From Alphaproteobacteria bacterium (GTDB taxonomy: Bacteria > Pseudomonadota > Alphaproteobacteria > SHVW01): DNA of 38,725 nucleotides. This document shows positions 1 to 7,943 of this stretch, piece after piece (the stretch's first letter is position 1; each line of letters begins with the position of its first letter). Made by a program: the position numbers and the translations under genes. The notes under the pieces were generated by a model. It worked only from the letters and a program-made list of their open reading frames with translations, was not told where the DNA came from and made no database searches. Location of the stretch: assembly GCA_016869645.1 (NCBI GenBank), contig VGDO01000033.1, forward strand, positions 1-38,725. Direction: 5' to 3'.

Positions 1-117
1 CCCGGCCTGGCGCACGAGCACTCGATGCGGTCGATCAAGCTGATCTCGGACGAGGTGATCCCGCGCTTCAAGGAGCGCCGCGCCGAGCGCAAGGGCCGCG
101 CGGCCGCGGCGGAGTGA
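1..117 (+). CDS. C-terminal end of a probable LLM-class flavin-dependent monooxygenase (partial)
   Basis: The window opens inside a plus-strand reading frame that ends with TGA at 115-117. Only 38 residues are visible. The segment SMRSIKLISDEVIPRFKER resembles the last helix of luciferase-like (LLM) flavin-dependent oxidoreductases, which commonly end in a motif of the type SMRLFAEEVMPRFR and then a charged tail. The tail here is Arg/Ala rich. The next gene starts 4 bases after the stop, so the two are probably one operon. LLM enzymes use reduced flavin to oxygenate diverse organic substrates. The family call rests on one short motif; the body of the protein lies outside the window. Confidence 0.5.
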   Translation, partial: PGLAHEHSMRSIKLISDEVIPRFKERRAERKGRAAAAE

Positions 118-121
118 TGCC

Positions 122-1311
122 ATGAAGGAGCAATCCCCGGTCCCGCCTGCCGACTCGCCGCTCTGGCGCGGCCTGCCGAACGACGCGCGTCACGAGACGA
201 CGGCGATCGAGCATCGTTTCCAGGCGCTCGACAATTTTGCGCGCGCCTTCTCCTTCAGGGAGGGCGACCGGCTGCTCATGCTGAGCGATCGCCTGCTCGA
301 TCCGCGCGTCGTTCATGCTCTGACCGGGCTGGCCCGCGCCAAGGGCATCCAGCCCATGGTGCTGTGCAGCCATACGGCCCAACACCAGTCGATCCCCGAG
401 GAAGTCAAGCCGCTGCTCGAAAAAAGTCGACCAGCGTCGTCTCGACCTGGTACTGCTCGATCAGTGATCCGCTCTGCATGGCGCTGCGGCGCGACAAGGG
501 ACAGCGCTGGGTCAAGATCACGTACTTCCGCAATCTCGACCTGCTCGACACGCCGCAGGCGCGCTTTCCGATCGACGTGCTCGGCGAGATCATACGTGCG
601 ACCGCGGCGCGCTATCCCAAGGGCCGCGACTTCGAGCTGCGCATCACCGATCCGCGCGGCAGCGATTTCCGCGTCGCCTTCGACGCGGCTTCGCGCGACA
701 AGCTCTTGTCGGGCGCGCGCTGGCGCGGCGTGCTGACGGCGGACGAGCCGGGTTGCTACCAGCACTATCTGCCGACCCACGGGCCCAATCTGATCGAAGC
801 GGATTCGGGCGAGGATCCGGTGCTCGGGCGCATCAGCGGCGTCTATTGCCCGCAATGGGCGGTCGGCTTCGCCAAGCCATTCACGGACAAGATAGCGGTG
901 GAATTCCGCGACGGTCGCGTCAGTGCCGTCGAGGGCAATTCCGACGAGGCAAACCTCTTCCGCGACATGCTGATGGGCGGCTTTCTCGGCGAGCTCGGCT
1001 GCGGCTTCAATCCGAAGGCGCCGCGCTTCGCCGGCTACCCCGCCGGCAGCAATAGCCCCGGCGCCATTCATTTCGGCATCGATTTCCCGAAGCCGAGCAA
1101 TTACATCCGCAAGGTCATGCCGGACTGGGAGGAGCCGCCCATCCACATGGACCTGATCTCCTATGACGCGACGGTGACGACCGGGCAAGGGACCGCGGGG
1201 GCGACCCTGATCGACAAAGGGTTTCTGACCGCGCTGCGCGATCAGAACGTGATCGCCTCGGCGCAGCGCTTCGGCGACCCGGTCGATCTGCTCGAGGGCT
1301 GGCCGAGCTAG
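122..1311 (+). pseudogene. NicX / M29 aminopeptidase-like metalloprotein, interrupted by a frameshift
   Basis: Two overlapping frames make one protein of about 396 residues. The first runs from ATG 122 to about 425; the second continues from about 425 to the TAG at 1311. They join at a run of six A (421-426): one extra A, or two fewer, restores a continuous frame reading ...VKPLLEKS then TSVVSTWYCSISDPL. The C-terminal half keeps the metal-site landmarks of the M29 aminopeptidase T / NicX (2,5-dihydroxypyridine 5,6-dioxygenase) fold: GELG near 985-1000, a His in AIHFGI (codon 1069-1071) and the HxD motif in PIHMDL (His 1144-1146, Asp 1150-1152). It starts 4 bases after a flavin monooxygenase-like gene, a pairing that would suit oxidative ring breakdown, but the substrate is unknown. 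It may be a genuine pseudogene, a homopolymer sequencing error, or (less likely) recoded. The downstream half is intact and has no clear start of its own. Confidence 0.7.
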
Positions 1312-1358
1312 CCGTGCTCAGCGCCCGCGTCACCGAGCTCCGGGATATGCTCGCCGGG

Positions 1359-3509
1359 TCAGGCGACGATCAGAGCGTCGGCGATCACCACGCCTTGGCC
1401 TTCCGGCAGGACGAAGACGGGATTGAGATCAATCTCGCGCACGTCATCGGCCGCCGCGGCGAACTGCGAGAAGCGGGCGAGGAACTGGGCGAGCGCCTCG
1501 ATATCCCGGGGTGCGGCGCCGCGCGCGCCCTTGAGCACGGAGGCGCCGGCGAGGCCGGCGATCAGCTCGCGCGCCGTCGCGGCGTCGAACGGCGCGCAGG
1601 CGATCGCGAAGGTCTTGAGCACCTCGACGAACACGCCGCCGAGGCCGACCAGCACGACCGGCCCGAACGATTTGTCGCGCTTCATGCCGACGATCATCTC
1701 CGTGCCGCCGCGCGCCATCTGCTGCACCAGGACTCCGTCGATGCGCGCCGCGGGCGCGCGCCTCTCGACCTCGGCCATGACGCGCGTGAAGGCGTCGGCG
1801 ACCTCGACCTCGGTCGCGAGACCCAGGGCAACGCCGCCGACATCCGTCTTGTGCGGCAGGTCGGGGGAATCGATCTTGAGCGAGACGGGGAAGCCGCATT
1901 GCCGTGCCGCCGCCACCGCCGCGGCGGCGCTGGTCGCGCGTTTCTCGCGCACGACCGGCAGGCCGAAGGCTTCGAGCACGCGCTTGGCCGCATACTCTCC
2001 GACCGGCTTGCCCGCGGCGGCTGCAATCGCATCGGCGAGCCCGGCGGGCGGCGGAAGCTTGGCGCCGTTCCGCGTCGCCAGGAGGTCGTTGCCGCTGGCG
2101 CGCAGGCGTTCGACGAAAGCGGTCCAGTGCAGGAAATGCCGGACCGCCTGAAGCCCTTTGCGCGTTCCATGAAGGATCGGGACCTGTGCCTCGTCGAGGA
2201 TGGCGCGCATGTCGGGATGCACCTCGCCCGAGACGCAGGTCATGAAGACGACCGGCTTGTCGAGCTCGCGCGCAGCCGTCGCCGTCGCATTGACGATCGG
2301 GCGGTTGAAGCCGACGGCCTCGGTCGGCACGTTGGCGATCGGCGTGTCGAGCACGGTCATCACCATGCCGATGCCGGGATCGCGCGCCAGCACCTCCATG
2401 CAGCGGCGGAAGCCGTCGCCGTCGTAGAAGAACATGCCGGTGACGTCGAGCGGGTTGGAGACCGTGCCGAAGCTCGGCAGCATCTGGCGCAGCTTTCCCG
2501 CCGTGTCGGGCGCCAGCGTCGGCATGTCGACGCCGACAACCTCGCTCATGTCCATGATCAAGGCGTTCTCGCCGCCCGAACAGTTGATTGCGCCGAGCGT
2601 CGGCTGCTTCACGGTGCGGCGCGGGCCGGACAGCAGCACCAGCGTCTCGACCATCTCGTCGAGATCGTCGGCCTGGATCAGGCCGAACTGCCGGCAGAAC
2701 GCGGTGAAGACCTCGTAGGAGCCGGCGAGGGTGCCAGTGTGTCCGATCAGCACCTCGGCCGATTTGCGCGACCGGCCGGGCCGGCAGATCACGATCGGCT
2801 TGCCGACCTTGTGCGCGCGCACGACCGCGCCGAGGAACACATCGGGGCGCGGTATGTCCTCAATGAAGAGCGCGATCGTGTCGGTGTCGTCATCGTCGAC
2901 CAGGTAGCCGAGATAATCGGCGGCATCGCTGACCGCCTGGTTGCCGCTCGAGATGACCTTGCTGCAGGCAAGGCGGTGCGAGTTCATCAGCACATAGGCG
3001 ACCGAGCCGCTCTGCGCGATCACGCCGACGCGACCGCGCGGCAACTCGGGCGACACGAGCCCGGTGAACATGGCCGTGCGATCGACGACGTTGACGATGC
3101 CCATGCAGTTCGGACCGCACACGGCGATGCCGTAGCGGTTGGCGACCTCGGCGAGCTTGTCCTGGAGCGCGCGCCCCTCGGCGCCGACCTCGGCGAAGCC
3201 GGCGGAGAAGATCACGGCCGCGCGAACGCCGAGCTCGCCGGCCTGGCGCAGCAGGTCGGGAAGTGCGGCGGCGGCGATGGCAAGCACCGCGCAATCCGGC
3301 ACTTCCGGCAGACTCGCCAGATCCGGATAGCAGGTGTGACCGAAGATCGTCTGGTAGCGCGGATTGACGGCGAAGACGCGGCCCTTGAATCCGGCGCGCG
3401 TCAGATTGCGGAACGCCATCGAGCCGTGCTGCGGTTTTTCGGTCGCGCCGATGACAGCGACGGAGCGCGGCGCGACCAGTCGTTTGATCGATTCAGGAAG
3501 TGGCGGCAT
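1359..3509 (-). CDS. Acyl-CoA synthetase (NDP-forming), fused alpha-beta type
   Basis: This 716-residue protein has the layout of ADP-forming acyl-CoA synthetases (acetate-CoA ligase, ADP-forming, and the Pat/AcD superfamily). It would interconvert an acyl-CoA, NDP and phosphate with acid, CoA and NTP in the cytoplasm. An N-terminal CoA-binding Rossmann domain (about 10-130) contains SVAVIGATEKP. Succinyl-CoA-ligase-like domains follow (about 150-450) and include the phosphorylated-histidine motif IGHTGTLAG with His257. A C-terminal ATP-grasp domain (about 490-710) contains SLKIDSPDLPHKTDVGGV and ends in EIDLNPV. It lacks the N-acetyltransferase domain of Pat proteins. The ATG at 3509 reads MPPLPESIKRLVAPRSVAVIG, the normal N-terminus. 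It faces away from the transporter operon across a 347-base gap and converges with the upstream NicX-like gene. The acyl substrate cannot be told from sequence. Confidence 0.93.
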   Translation of the reverse strand: MPPLPESIKRLVAPRSVAVIGATEKPQHGSMAFRNLTRAGFKGRVFAVNPRYQTIFGHTCYPDLASLPEVPDCAVLAIAAAALPDLLRQAGELGVRAAVIFSAGFAEVGAEGRALQDKLAEVANRYGIAVCGPNCMGIVNVVDRTAMFTGLVSPELPRGRVGVIAQSGSVAYVLMNSHRLACSKVISSGNQAVSDAADYLGYLVDDDDTDTIALFIEDIPRPDVFLGAVVRAHKVGKPIVICRPGRSRKSAEVLIGHTGTLAGSYEVFTAFCRQFGLIQADDLDEMVETLVLLSGPRRTVKQPTLGAINCSGGENALIMDMSEVVGVDMPTLAPDTAGKLRQMLPSFGTVSNPLDVTGMFFYDGDGFRRCMEVLARDPGIGMVMTVLDTPIANVPTEAVGFNRPIVNATATAARELDKPVVFMTCVSGEVHPDMRAILDEAQVPILHGTRKGLQAVRHFLHWTAFVERLRASGNDLLATRNGAKLPPPAGLADAIAAAAGKPVGEYAAKRVLEAFGLPVVREKRATSAAAAVAAARQCGFPVSLKIDSPDLPHKTDVGGVALGLATEVEVADAFTRVMAEVERRAPAARIDGVLVQQMARGGTEMIVGMKRDKSFGPVVLVGLGGVFVEVLKTFAIACAPFDAATARELIAGLAGASVLKGARGAAPRDIEALAQFLARFSQFAAAADDVREIDLNPVFVLPEGQGVVIADALIVA

Positions 3510-3856
3510 GGAGCTCGGATCAAAAATGCGAGGTATGCTGAATTATTGACAACCCCTGGCACGACTGGCAATTTCAAACTCACGCAGAAATAAAAAAAGA
3601 AGATGAATTCTCCGCTCCAAGAGAATAATTCGGCGATTCATTTGATCGATTCAAGACGTTTGCATGTTGTTGGCAAATTGGGGGACGGGAGCGAAGGGTC
3701 TAAGTTGAAACACCGAAGGACTCCGCAAACGGCGCCGGCTATCATCGACGCCAGGAACGGGTTCATCGGCCTCGGCATCCTCCCGGGCCGGGGTTGCAAG
3801 TCACGTGTCATCGTTGCGCCCGCAGTGAGACGGGCGACTGTGAAGGAGGTTCAACC
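3510..3856. promoter_or_regulatory. Divergent intergenic region with AT-rich promoter patch
   Basis: This 347-base gap between the acyl-CoA synthetase (minus) and the transporter operon (plus) is the most AT-rich stretch of the window near 3520-3660. A TTGACA box lies at 3546-3551, with a weak CAATTT 17 bases later (3569-3574). The same site read on the minus strand gives TTGTCA pointing at the synthetase. A second weak plus-strand candidate is TTGGGG 3678-3683, 17 bases, TAAGTT 3701-3706. The 13-mer tttgatcgattca occurs at 3483-3495 (inside the synthetase start) and again at 3641-3653. A plus-strand open frame from 3603 looks non-coding. A very strong ribosome site AAGGAGGT (3843-3850) sits 6 bases before ATG 3857. 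Confidence 0.45.
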
Positions 3857-4951
3857 ATGGGAGAGGACAAGATGAGCAAGATCGAACGTCATGTGCTGGC
3901 CAATCGCCGCACCGTGATCAAGGGTCTGGGTGCGGGCGCACTCGCCTTGGCGGCGCCGGCGATCCTGCGCAGCGCGCACGCGCAATCGAAGGAAGTCGTC
4001 TACGCGACCTGGGGCGGCAGCTGGGAGGACGCGATCCGCAAGGTGTGGTTCGAGCCGTTCACGCAGCAGACCGGCATCCGTGTCAAGACGATCCAGGGAC
4101 CGGACTACGGCAAGATCCGCGCCATGGTGCGCGCGGGCAAGACCGAGTGGGACGTCGTCGAGGTCAATCCCGACTTCCAGTGGACCGGCCCGCGCGAAGG
4201 CCTGCTCGAGAAGCTCGACTACAGCATCATCGACACGACCGAACTGGCCAAGGAAGAGGACTTCAAGACCGAGTATTCGGTGGCCGAAGGCCTGTGGTCG
4301 CGCGTGATCTGCTACAACACGAAGAAGTTCCCGACCGGCTCGCATCCGAAGAACTTCGTCGATTTCTGGGATCTCAAGAAATTCCCGGGCAAGCGTGTGA
4401 TGTATACCAAGGCCAATGGCGGCATTCTGGAAGCCGCGCTTCTGGCCGACGGCGTGCACCGCGACAAGCTCTACCCGCTCGATGTCGACCGCGCGCTCAA
4501 GAGCCAGGACAAGATCAAGGAACACGTCCTCTGGTACGACACCAACGCACAGGCGGTGCAGTACATGCAGGACGAACAGGGCGTGATGGGTCTGATGGCC
4601 GACGGGCGCGTTCAGTTCATCAAGGACAAGGGCGCGCCGGTCGAGATCGAGTTCCAGGACAGCCAGCTGACCTGGACCAGCTTCGTCGTGCCGAAGAGTC
4701 CGCCCAACAAGGAAAACGCCATGCGGCTGATCAATCACATGATCAGCGTCGAGAGCCAGCGGCTGATCGGCCTCGAGTTCACCTACGGGCTGGTCACGCC
4801 GAAGGCCTACGATCTTCTGCCGCCGGGGCGCGCGGACAAGCTGACGAACGGTCCGGCGCAAAAGGGCAAGGCGATCGTGATGAACGAGAAGTGGTGGGGC
4901 GAGAACCAGCCCGCCGTTCAGGACAAGCTGAACGCCTGGCGCATCCTCTAG
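3857..4951 (+). CDS. ABC substrate-binding protein, PotD/polyamine-opine type (copy 1)
   Basis: This 364-residue periplasmic binding protein should deliver substrate to the permease pair encoded downstream. The N-terminus has a twin-arginine export signal: NRRTVIKGLGAGALALAAPA, with cleavage likely after SAHA. The mature part begins KEVVYATWGGSWEDA, typical of the PotD-like SBP_bac_8 family (polyamine, opine or mannopine importers); WW near the C-terminus and TYGLVTPKA are also typical. I chose ATG 3857 because AAGGAGGT lies 6 bases upstream; in-frame starts from 3794 only add a non-signal leader. It is the first gene of a nine-gene run. The next gene is a paralogue about 83% identical by eye count (about 62 differences over 364). 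The substrate cannot be assigned: polyamine, amino acid, opine or modified peptide are all possible. Confidence 0.93.
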   Translation: MGEDKMSKIERHVLANRRTVIKGLGAGALALAAPAILRSAHAQSKEVVYATWGGSWEDAIRKVWFEPFTQQTGIRVKTIQGPDYGKIRAMVRAGKTEWDVVEVNPDFQWTGPREGLLEKLDYSIIDTTELAKEEDFKTEYSVAEGLWSRVICYNTKKFPTGSHPKNFVDFWDLKKFPGKRVMYTKANGGILEAALLADGVHRDKLYPLDVDRALKSQDKIKEHVLWYDTNAQAVQYMQDEQGVMGLMADGRVQFIKDKGAPVEIEFQDSQLTWTSFVVPKSPPNKENAMRLINHMISVESQRLIGLEFTYGLVTPKAYDLLPPGRADKLTNGPAQKGKAIVMNEKWWGENQPAVQDKLNAWRIL

Positions 4952-4984
4952 TCGCGCGTCACTGACAATACGATTGGCCCTTAC

Positions 4985-5015
4985 CTCGTCCCCGGCGCAT
5001 GGCGCCGGGGACGAG
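4985..5015 (+). promoter_or_regulatory. Perfect 14-bp RNA hairpin between the two binding-protein genes
   Basis: ctcgtccccggcgc (4985-4998) pairs without mismatch with gcgccggggacgag (5002-5015) around a 3-base loop atg. It starts 33 bases after the first binding-protein stop and ends 22 bases before the second start. No U-tract follows, so it is unlikely to be a simple intrinsic terminator. A 3'-end stabiliser that raises the amount of binding-protein message, as known for the malE-malF intergenic palindromes of E. coli, is the more natural reading (inference). Confidence 0.75.
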
Positions 5016-5037
5016 TGACGGTGAAGGAGGATCAATC

Positions 5038-6132
5038 ATGGAAGAGGACAAGATGGGCACGATCGAACGTCACGTGTTGGCCAATCGCCGCACCGTGATC
5101 AAGGGTCTGGGTGCGGGCGCATTCGCCCTGGCGGCGCCGGCGATCCTGCGCAGCGCGCAGGCGCAGTCGAAGGAAGTCGTCTACGCGACCTGGGGCGGCA
5201 GCTGGGAAGATGCGATGCGCAAGGTGTGGTTCGATCCCTTCGCGCAGCAGACCGGCATCAAGGTCAAGACGATCCAGGGACCGGACTACGGCAAGATCCG
5301 CGCCATGGTGCGCGCGGGCAAGACCGAGTGGGACGTCGTCGAGGTCAATCCCGACTTCCAGTGGGTCGGACCGCGCGAAGGTCTGCTCGAGAAGCTCGAC
5401 TTCAACATCATCAAGACCGAGGATCTCATCAAGGGCGAGGAGCTGATCACCGAGTACTCGGTGCCCGGCGGCTTCTGGTCGCGCGTGCTCGTCTACAACA
5501 CGAAGAAGTTTCCGACCGGCTCGCATCCGAAGAGCTTCGTCGAATTCTGGGATGTGAAGAAGTTTCCCGGCAAGCGCGTGCTCTACGCCAAGGCCAATGG
5601 CGGCGCGCTCGAGGCGGCACTGCTCGCCGATGGTGTGCACCGTGATAAGCTCTACCCGCTCGACGTCGATCGCGCGCTCAAGAGCCTGGACAAGATCAAG
5701 GATCACGTCCTGTGGTACGAGACGAACGCGCAGGCCGTACAGTACATGCAGGACGAGCTGGGCGTGCTCGCCCTCATGTCCGATGGCCGTGCCAAGTTCG
5801 CCATCGAGAAGGGCGCTCCGATCGCCATCGAGTTCCAGGACAGCCAATTGACCTGGACCAGCCTCATCGTGCCGAAGAATCCGCCCAACAAAGAAAACGC
5901 CATGCGGCTGATCAATCACATGAGCAGCGTCGAGGGACAGCGGCTCATCGGAAACGAGTTCACCTACGGTCTTGTGACGCCGAAGGCCTACGCTCTCCTG
6001 CCGCCCGGCCGCGCGGATGCGCTGACCAACGGGCCGAAGCAACAGGGCAAGACCATCCTGATGAACGAACGTTGGTGGGGCGACAACCAGCCGTCCGTTC
6101 AAGATAAGATGAACGCCTGGCGGCTTCTCTAG
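5038..6132 (+). CDS. ABC substrate-binding protein, PotD/polyamine-opine type (copy 2)
   Basis: Second tandem copy, also 364 residues, with the same Tat signal (NRRTVIKGLGAGAFALAAPA, cleavage after SAQA) and the same ribosome site AAGGAGG upstream of ATG 5038. The in-frame ATG at 4999 lies in the loop of the upstream hairpin and is rejected as start. About 83% identity to copy 1 by eye; changes cluster around residues 117-135 (KTEDLIKGEELI against DTTELAKEEDFK) and in the segment around 250-262, while the export signal, WGGSWED, SQLTWTS and PPNKENAMRLINHM are almost unchanged. That pattern fits retention of the fold and docking with possible drift of ligand contacts. Both copies are intact and each has its own strong ribosome site, so neither looks decayed. 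Confidence 0.93.
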   Translation: MEEDKMGTIERHVLANRRTVIKGLGAGAFALAAPAILRSAQAQSKEVVYATWGGSWEDAMRKVWFDPFAQQTGIKVKTIQGPDYGKIRAMVRAGKTEWDVVEVNPDFQWVGPREGLLEKLDFNIIKTEDLIKGEELITEYSVPGGFWSRVLVYNTKKFPTGSHPKSFVEFWDVKKFPGKRVLYAKANGGALEAALLADGVHRDKLYPLDVDRALKSLDKIKDHVLWYETNAQAVQYMQDELGVLALMSDGRAKFAIEKGAPIAIEFQDSQLTWTSLIVPKNPPNKENAMRLINHMSSVEGQRLIGNEFTYGLVTPKAYALLPPGRADALTNGPKQQGKTILMNERWWGDNQPSVQDKMNAWRLL

Positions 6133-6166
6133 TCGGCGCGCCGGGCCCGTTGTTCTTGATGACCGT

Positions 6167-6197
6167 CCCGTTCCTCGCGACTTGCGCGGGGAACGGG
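6167..6197 (+). promoter_or_regulatory. 13-bp RNA hairpin after the second binding-protein gene
   Basis: cccgttcctcgcg (6167-6179) pairs with cgcggggaacggg (6185-6197); one of the 13 pairs is a U-G wobble. The loop is acttg. No U-run follows. It sits between the second binding-protein gene and the first permease gene, mirroring the hairpin at 4985-5015, and could protect or partly uncouple the binding-protein message from the permease message. Confidence 0.65.
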
Positions 6198-6216
6198 CGT
6201 GGCGACATGTTGGGGT

Positions 6217-7131
6217 ATGACGACTACAGTTCAGGCCGTGCCGAAATGGACTCCCACCGCCCTCGACCGCCTGTGGGGCCGTGATCCCGACTTGCGCCCG
6301 GCGCTGCGGCGCGGGCTGCTCGGCACTCCCGGACTGCTGTTCATCCTCGTCTTCTTCCTCTATCCGCTGTTCCTGCTGGTCGAGCTGAGTTTTCAAGCCA
6401 AGGCTGGCGGTTGGAGCTCGGAGCACTATCTGCGCATCTTCAACACGACGGTCTATGCCCAGATCATCTGGAAGACCGCGTGGATCAGCGCGACAGTGAC
6501 GCTGCTCAACTTCCTGGTTGCCTATCCCTTCGCGGTCGCGCTGGCGCGGTCGAAGGGCTGGGTCAGGATCGTGCTGCTGATCTCGATCCTGATGCCGTTC
6601 TGGACCAATCTGCTGGTGCGCGCCTACGGCTGGATCGTCGTGCTCCATCCGCGCGGCCTGATCAACACGATGCTCGGCGGGCTCGGCCTGATCGGCGAGC
6701 CGGTGGCGATCGTGCACAACACGACCGGCGTGCTGATCGGCATGACGCAGATCATGCTGCCTTACATGGTCCTGCCGATCGCCGCCCAGATCGAGAAGAT
6801 GGATGGCCGCCTGCTGCAGGCTGCGCGCAGTCTTGGCGCCTCTCCGTTGCGGACCTTCGCCCATGTCTTCTTCCCGCTCACGCTCCCGGGCGTGTTCGCC
6901 GGCGCGCTGATGGTGTTCGTGCTGAGCCTCGGCTTCTTCGTGATTCCGGCGCTGCTCGGCGGGCGGCGCGATATCCTCATCGCCCAGCTCATCCACTTCA
7001 ACCTGACCAAGGTGTTGAACTGGGAGCTCGCGGCCGCGCTCAGCACCATCCTGCTCGTCATCACGCTCGGGATCTTCCTCGCAGCGCAGCGCTGGTTCCG
7101 TCTGAACTCGCTGTGGTCGGAGGTCAAATGA
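6217..7131 (+). CDS. ABC transporter permease, PotB type
   Basis: Inner-membrane permease of the importer encoded by this operon. It is 304 residues with about six hydrophobic segments, the first at roughly 36-57 (GLLFILVFFLYPLFLLVEL). The cytoplasmic EAA loop that docks on the ATPase reads AARSLGASPLRTFAHVFFP. This matches PotB/CysW-like permeases of polyamine-type systems. I prefer ATG 6217; GTG 6199, six codons upstream, is a possible alternative because it follows a GGGG stretch. It overlaps the next permease gene by four bases (ATGA), so translation is probably coupled. Confidence 0.9.
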   Translation: MTTTVQAVPKWTPTALDRLWGRDPDLRPALRRGLLGTPGLLFILVFFLYPLFLLVELSFQAKAGGWSSEHYLRIFNTTVYAQIIWKTAWISATVTLLNFLVAYPFAVALARSKGWVRIVLLISILMPFWTNLLVRAYGWIVVLHPRGLINTMLGGLGLIGEPVAIVHNTTGVLIGMTQIMLPYMVLPIAAQIEKMDGRLLQAARSLGASPLRTFAHVFFPLTLPGVFAGALMVFVLSLGFFVIPALLGGRRDILIAQLIHFNLTKVLNWELAAALSTILLVITLGIFLAAQRWFRLNSLWSEVK

Positions 7132-7943
7132 GAGCCGCCGCCACGCCGCAACGGACGCCGCACGCCACGCTGGGTCACGCCATTCTCTGGAGCTTCGTCG
7201 GGCTGGTCTGCATCTTCCTGGTGCTGCCCAGCCTGATCGTCATTCCCATGTCGTTCAACGAAGACAATTTGATGCGCTTCCCCCCCAAGGGCTTCTCGTT
7301 CATCTGGTACGAGACTTATTTCCAGCGCGAGAATTGGCGCTCGGCCACGATCAACAGCTTCGTCATCGCTGTGCTGGCCACGCTGCTGTCGACCGTCATC
7401 GGAACGCTTGCCGCCTACGGCCTGGTGCGCGGTCGGATCATTTTCCGCAACGTGTACATCTTCATCATGCTCATGCCGATGATCGTCCCGCCGATCGTCG
7501 CGGCGGTCTCGATGTACGGCGTCTTCGCGCCGCTCAACCTGGTCGGCACCATTTGGGGCATGGCGATCGCGCACGCGGTCCTGGCGCTGCCCTTCGTCAT
7601 CATCAACGTGGCTGCCGTGCTGCAGCGCATGGATTGGCGAGCCGAGCAGGCGGCGCGCAGCCTGGGCGCCTCGGCGATCCGTGCGTTCATGTTGGTCACC
7701 CTGCCGCTGATCCGGCCGGGCATCATCGCCGGCGCGATCTTCGCCTTCATTACCTCCTTCGACGAGGTCGTCGTCGCGCTGTTCATCAGCGGCTCGAACG
7801 CGGTGACGCTGCCCGTGCAGATGTGGAGCGGCCTGCTGTTCGAGATCAATCCGGTCGTCGCCTCGGCCTCGACCCTGCTGATCGTGCTGTCGGCCGTCTT
7901 GCTCGGCGCGACGGCGCTGTTGCGGAAGAGAAGCGGAGCATGA
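7128..7943 (+). CDS. ABC transporter permease, PotC type
   Basis: Second inner-membrane permease of the importer, 271 residues. The first membrane segment is AILWSFVGLVCIFLVLP near the N-terminus and the periplasmic stretch contains the family sequence IPMSFNEDN. The EAA loop reads AARSLGASAIRAFMLVTLP, followed by SFDEVVVALFISG, a hallmark of the PotC branch. ATG 7128 overlaps the stop of the preceding permease (ATGA), and its own stop overlaps the start of the peptidase-like gene in the same way, so the three are translationally coupled. Confidence 0.92.
   Translation: MRAAATPQRTPHATLGHAILWSFVGLVCIFLVLPSLIVIPMSFNEDNLMRFPPKGFSFIWYETYFQRENWRSATINSFVIAVLATLLSTVIGTLAAYGLVRGRIIFRNVYIFIMLMPMIVPPIVAAVSMYGVFAPLNLVGTIWGMAIAHAVLALPFVIINVAAVLQRMDWRAEQAARSLGASAIRAFMLVTLPLIRPGIIAGAIFAFITSFDEVVVALFISGSNAVTLPVQMWSGLLFEINPVVASASTLLIVLSAVLLGATALLRKRSGA

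Noticed and set aside
418..430. Programmed -1 frameshift at the six-A run
   Set aside because: The zero-frame codons are GAA AAA AGT, so the run is not in the phase of an X XXY YYZ slippery heptamer, and I see no clear downstream stimulatory structure; mutation or sequencing error is simpler.
1314..3593. 759-codon plus-strand open frame opposite the acyl-CoA synthetase
   Set aside because: It is the antisense shadow of a clearly conserved gene; its translation is Arg/Asp/His/Ala-rich low-complexity sequence typical of GC-rich shadow frames.
3603..3875. 90-codon open frame in the divergent promoter region
   Set aside because: No ribosome site, no family features, and it overlaps the start of the binding-protein gene in another frame.
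5032..6996. 654-codon minus-strand open frame opposite the second binding protein and permease
   Set aside because: No recognisable domain and shadow-type composition; the opposite strand has two well-conserved genes.
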